DNA of 64,000 nt, from positions 1 through 64,000 of the forward strand of contig NZ_JPVQ01000007.1 of assembly GCF_000772965.1 (NCBI RefSeq), given 5' to 3'. The DNA is from Ureibacillus massiliensis 4400831 = CIP 108448 = CCUG 49529 (GTDB lineage: Bacteria > Bacillota > Bacilli > Bacillales_A > Planococcaceae). The stretch's first letter is position 1, and each line of letters starts with the position of its first letter. The position numbers and the translations under genes are program-made. Under the pieces are notes generated by a model. That model saw nothing but the letters and a program-made list of their open reading frames with translations, was not told where the DNA came from and ran no database searches. This document shows, piece after piece, positions 63,236 through 64,000 of the stretch.

Positions 63236-64000
63236 TAAAAAAAAGGAAAGAATTAGCTTCCGAGTCAACCTCAGAACAAGCTCCTACAACTAATATAGAT
63301 GGCCAAATTCAGGTAGCTGTCGATCAGTTAAAAAGTGTCGTAGAACAAATGGATCTTACCTCCATTGCTTTAAAAGACACAAGTGCAACGAGTAAAGAAA
63401 AGACGAATAAATTAATGTCGCATAGTGAAAAAACTGCAAATTATTCACTTCAAGTTGCAGAAAAAATGAAAGAAATCGAATCATCTGCTCTCCACATCTC
63501 TGCTTTCTCACAAGAAATACTATCAAATAGCCAAACATCCAATGAAGAACTACATCATTCTTTTGATTCATTCCAACTATTATTAAACAAATTTGAAAAC
63601 ATACGAAATAGTCATTATTCGCTACTAGAACAAATGAATCAATTGGTTGATCATTCAAATAAAATTCATGATATTGTTCATACAATCGGTTCGATTTCTC
63701 AAAAAACAAAGATCTTAGCCTTGAACGCCTCTATCGAAGCAGCGAGAGCCGGCGAACATGGAAAGGGATTTTCAGTAGTCGCAAATGAAGTTGGTAATCT
63801 TGCAAATCAAACTTCTCAAGCTGTTGATGAAACTAGAGAAACAATTAATTTAATTCAAAAAGAAATAAACACTTCTACTGAAATGGTGAAGATAGAAACA
63901 ACTCAGGTTGAAGAAGGCTCTAATGAAATGAAAAAAATTCTTCAATCTATTAATGGATTTAAATCAAATTTAGCTGACATTACAAAAATGGTTCAAGAAT
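63236..64000 (+). CDS. Soluble methyl-accepting chemotaxis-type protein (3' end outside window)
   Basis: The ATG at 63236 follows AGAGGGGTG; 255 codons are visible before the window ends. There is no signal peptide or membrane helix: a 50-residue N-terminus leads directly into the long alpha-helical signalling domain. The hairpin tip that contacts CheA/CheW reads [40 protein letters not shown]. Cytoplasmic receptors of this kind sense internal signals; what this one senses is not visible. It begins about 240 bp from the T-box leader, divergent from pheST. Confidence 0.92.

Overview
The window reads as a low-GC Gram-positive, endospore-forming bacterium. The core gene order pheS-pheT / rnhC / zapA-cvpA-polX-mutS2-yshE / lcfA / fadR-fadB-etfB-etfA / trxA / uvrC / lysC / yslB / sdhC-sdhA-sdhB / ysmA / gerE / racE / rph-rdgB-ysnB matches, as I recall it, one contiguous stretch of the Bacillus subtilis chromosome. 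A Phe T-box, a lysine riboswitch and the spore regulator gerE agree. SLH-domain surface proteins and AT-rich intergenic DNA make a Lysinibacillus/Solibacillus-like relative (Planococcaceae/Caryophanaceae) my best guess; that is inference.

Region 1 (1-10.9 kb) is accessory: a PAS-GGDEF-EAL-PilZ c-di-GMP protein, a secreted GH3 hydrolase, a three-gene operon (NMT1/THI5-like binding lipoprotein, uridine phosphorylase, adenine deaminase) behind a strong leader terminator, a DUF2294-like gene and a phage-type amidase. Region 2 (about 11.1-13.2 kb) holds a decayed, inverted tRNA-Arg copy, a frameshifted small membrane-protein gene and an SLH protein.

Region 3 (13,199-25,310) looks like an integrative element of about 12 kb. 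It is bounded by two tRNA-Arg(TCT) copies in direct orientation (76-bp repeats with one mismatch) and has a tyrosine integrase next to one end. Inside are GIY-YIG and HNH nucleases, a frameshifted winged-helix/replication-type protein, a serine resolvase with regularly spaced TTTACAA/TTGTAAA motifs, a second SLH protein, and a putative conflict/anti-phage block. That block contains a ThsB-like TIR protein in an operon with a deoxyribosyltransferase-like/TPR (TRAFs-binding-like) protein, then a two-helix SLATT/DUF4231-like membrane protein and a TIR-coiled-coil protein. No ThsA-type effector is nearby. This block is the best candidate for an undescribed system.

Region 4 (25.4-63 kb) is the conserved housekeeping backbone: nucleotide hygiene and RNA processing (ysnB, rdgB, rph), peptidoglycan precursor supply (racE), sporulation (gerE), succinate dehydrogenase, aspartokinase, DNA repair (uvrC, mutS2, polX, rnhC), fatty-acid degradation with its FadR operator, cell division (zapA) and PheRS. 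Insertions in it are a dehydrogenase/regulator block (37.8-40.8 kb) and a block at 53.7-58.9 kb. In the latter, an IS66-family element with an 8-bp target duplication has cut off the last residues of a membrane-protein gene. Three intergenic stretches carry degenerate repeats with a period of about 20 bp. The window ends inside a soluble methyl-accepting chemotaxis-type protein.
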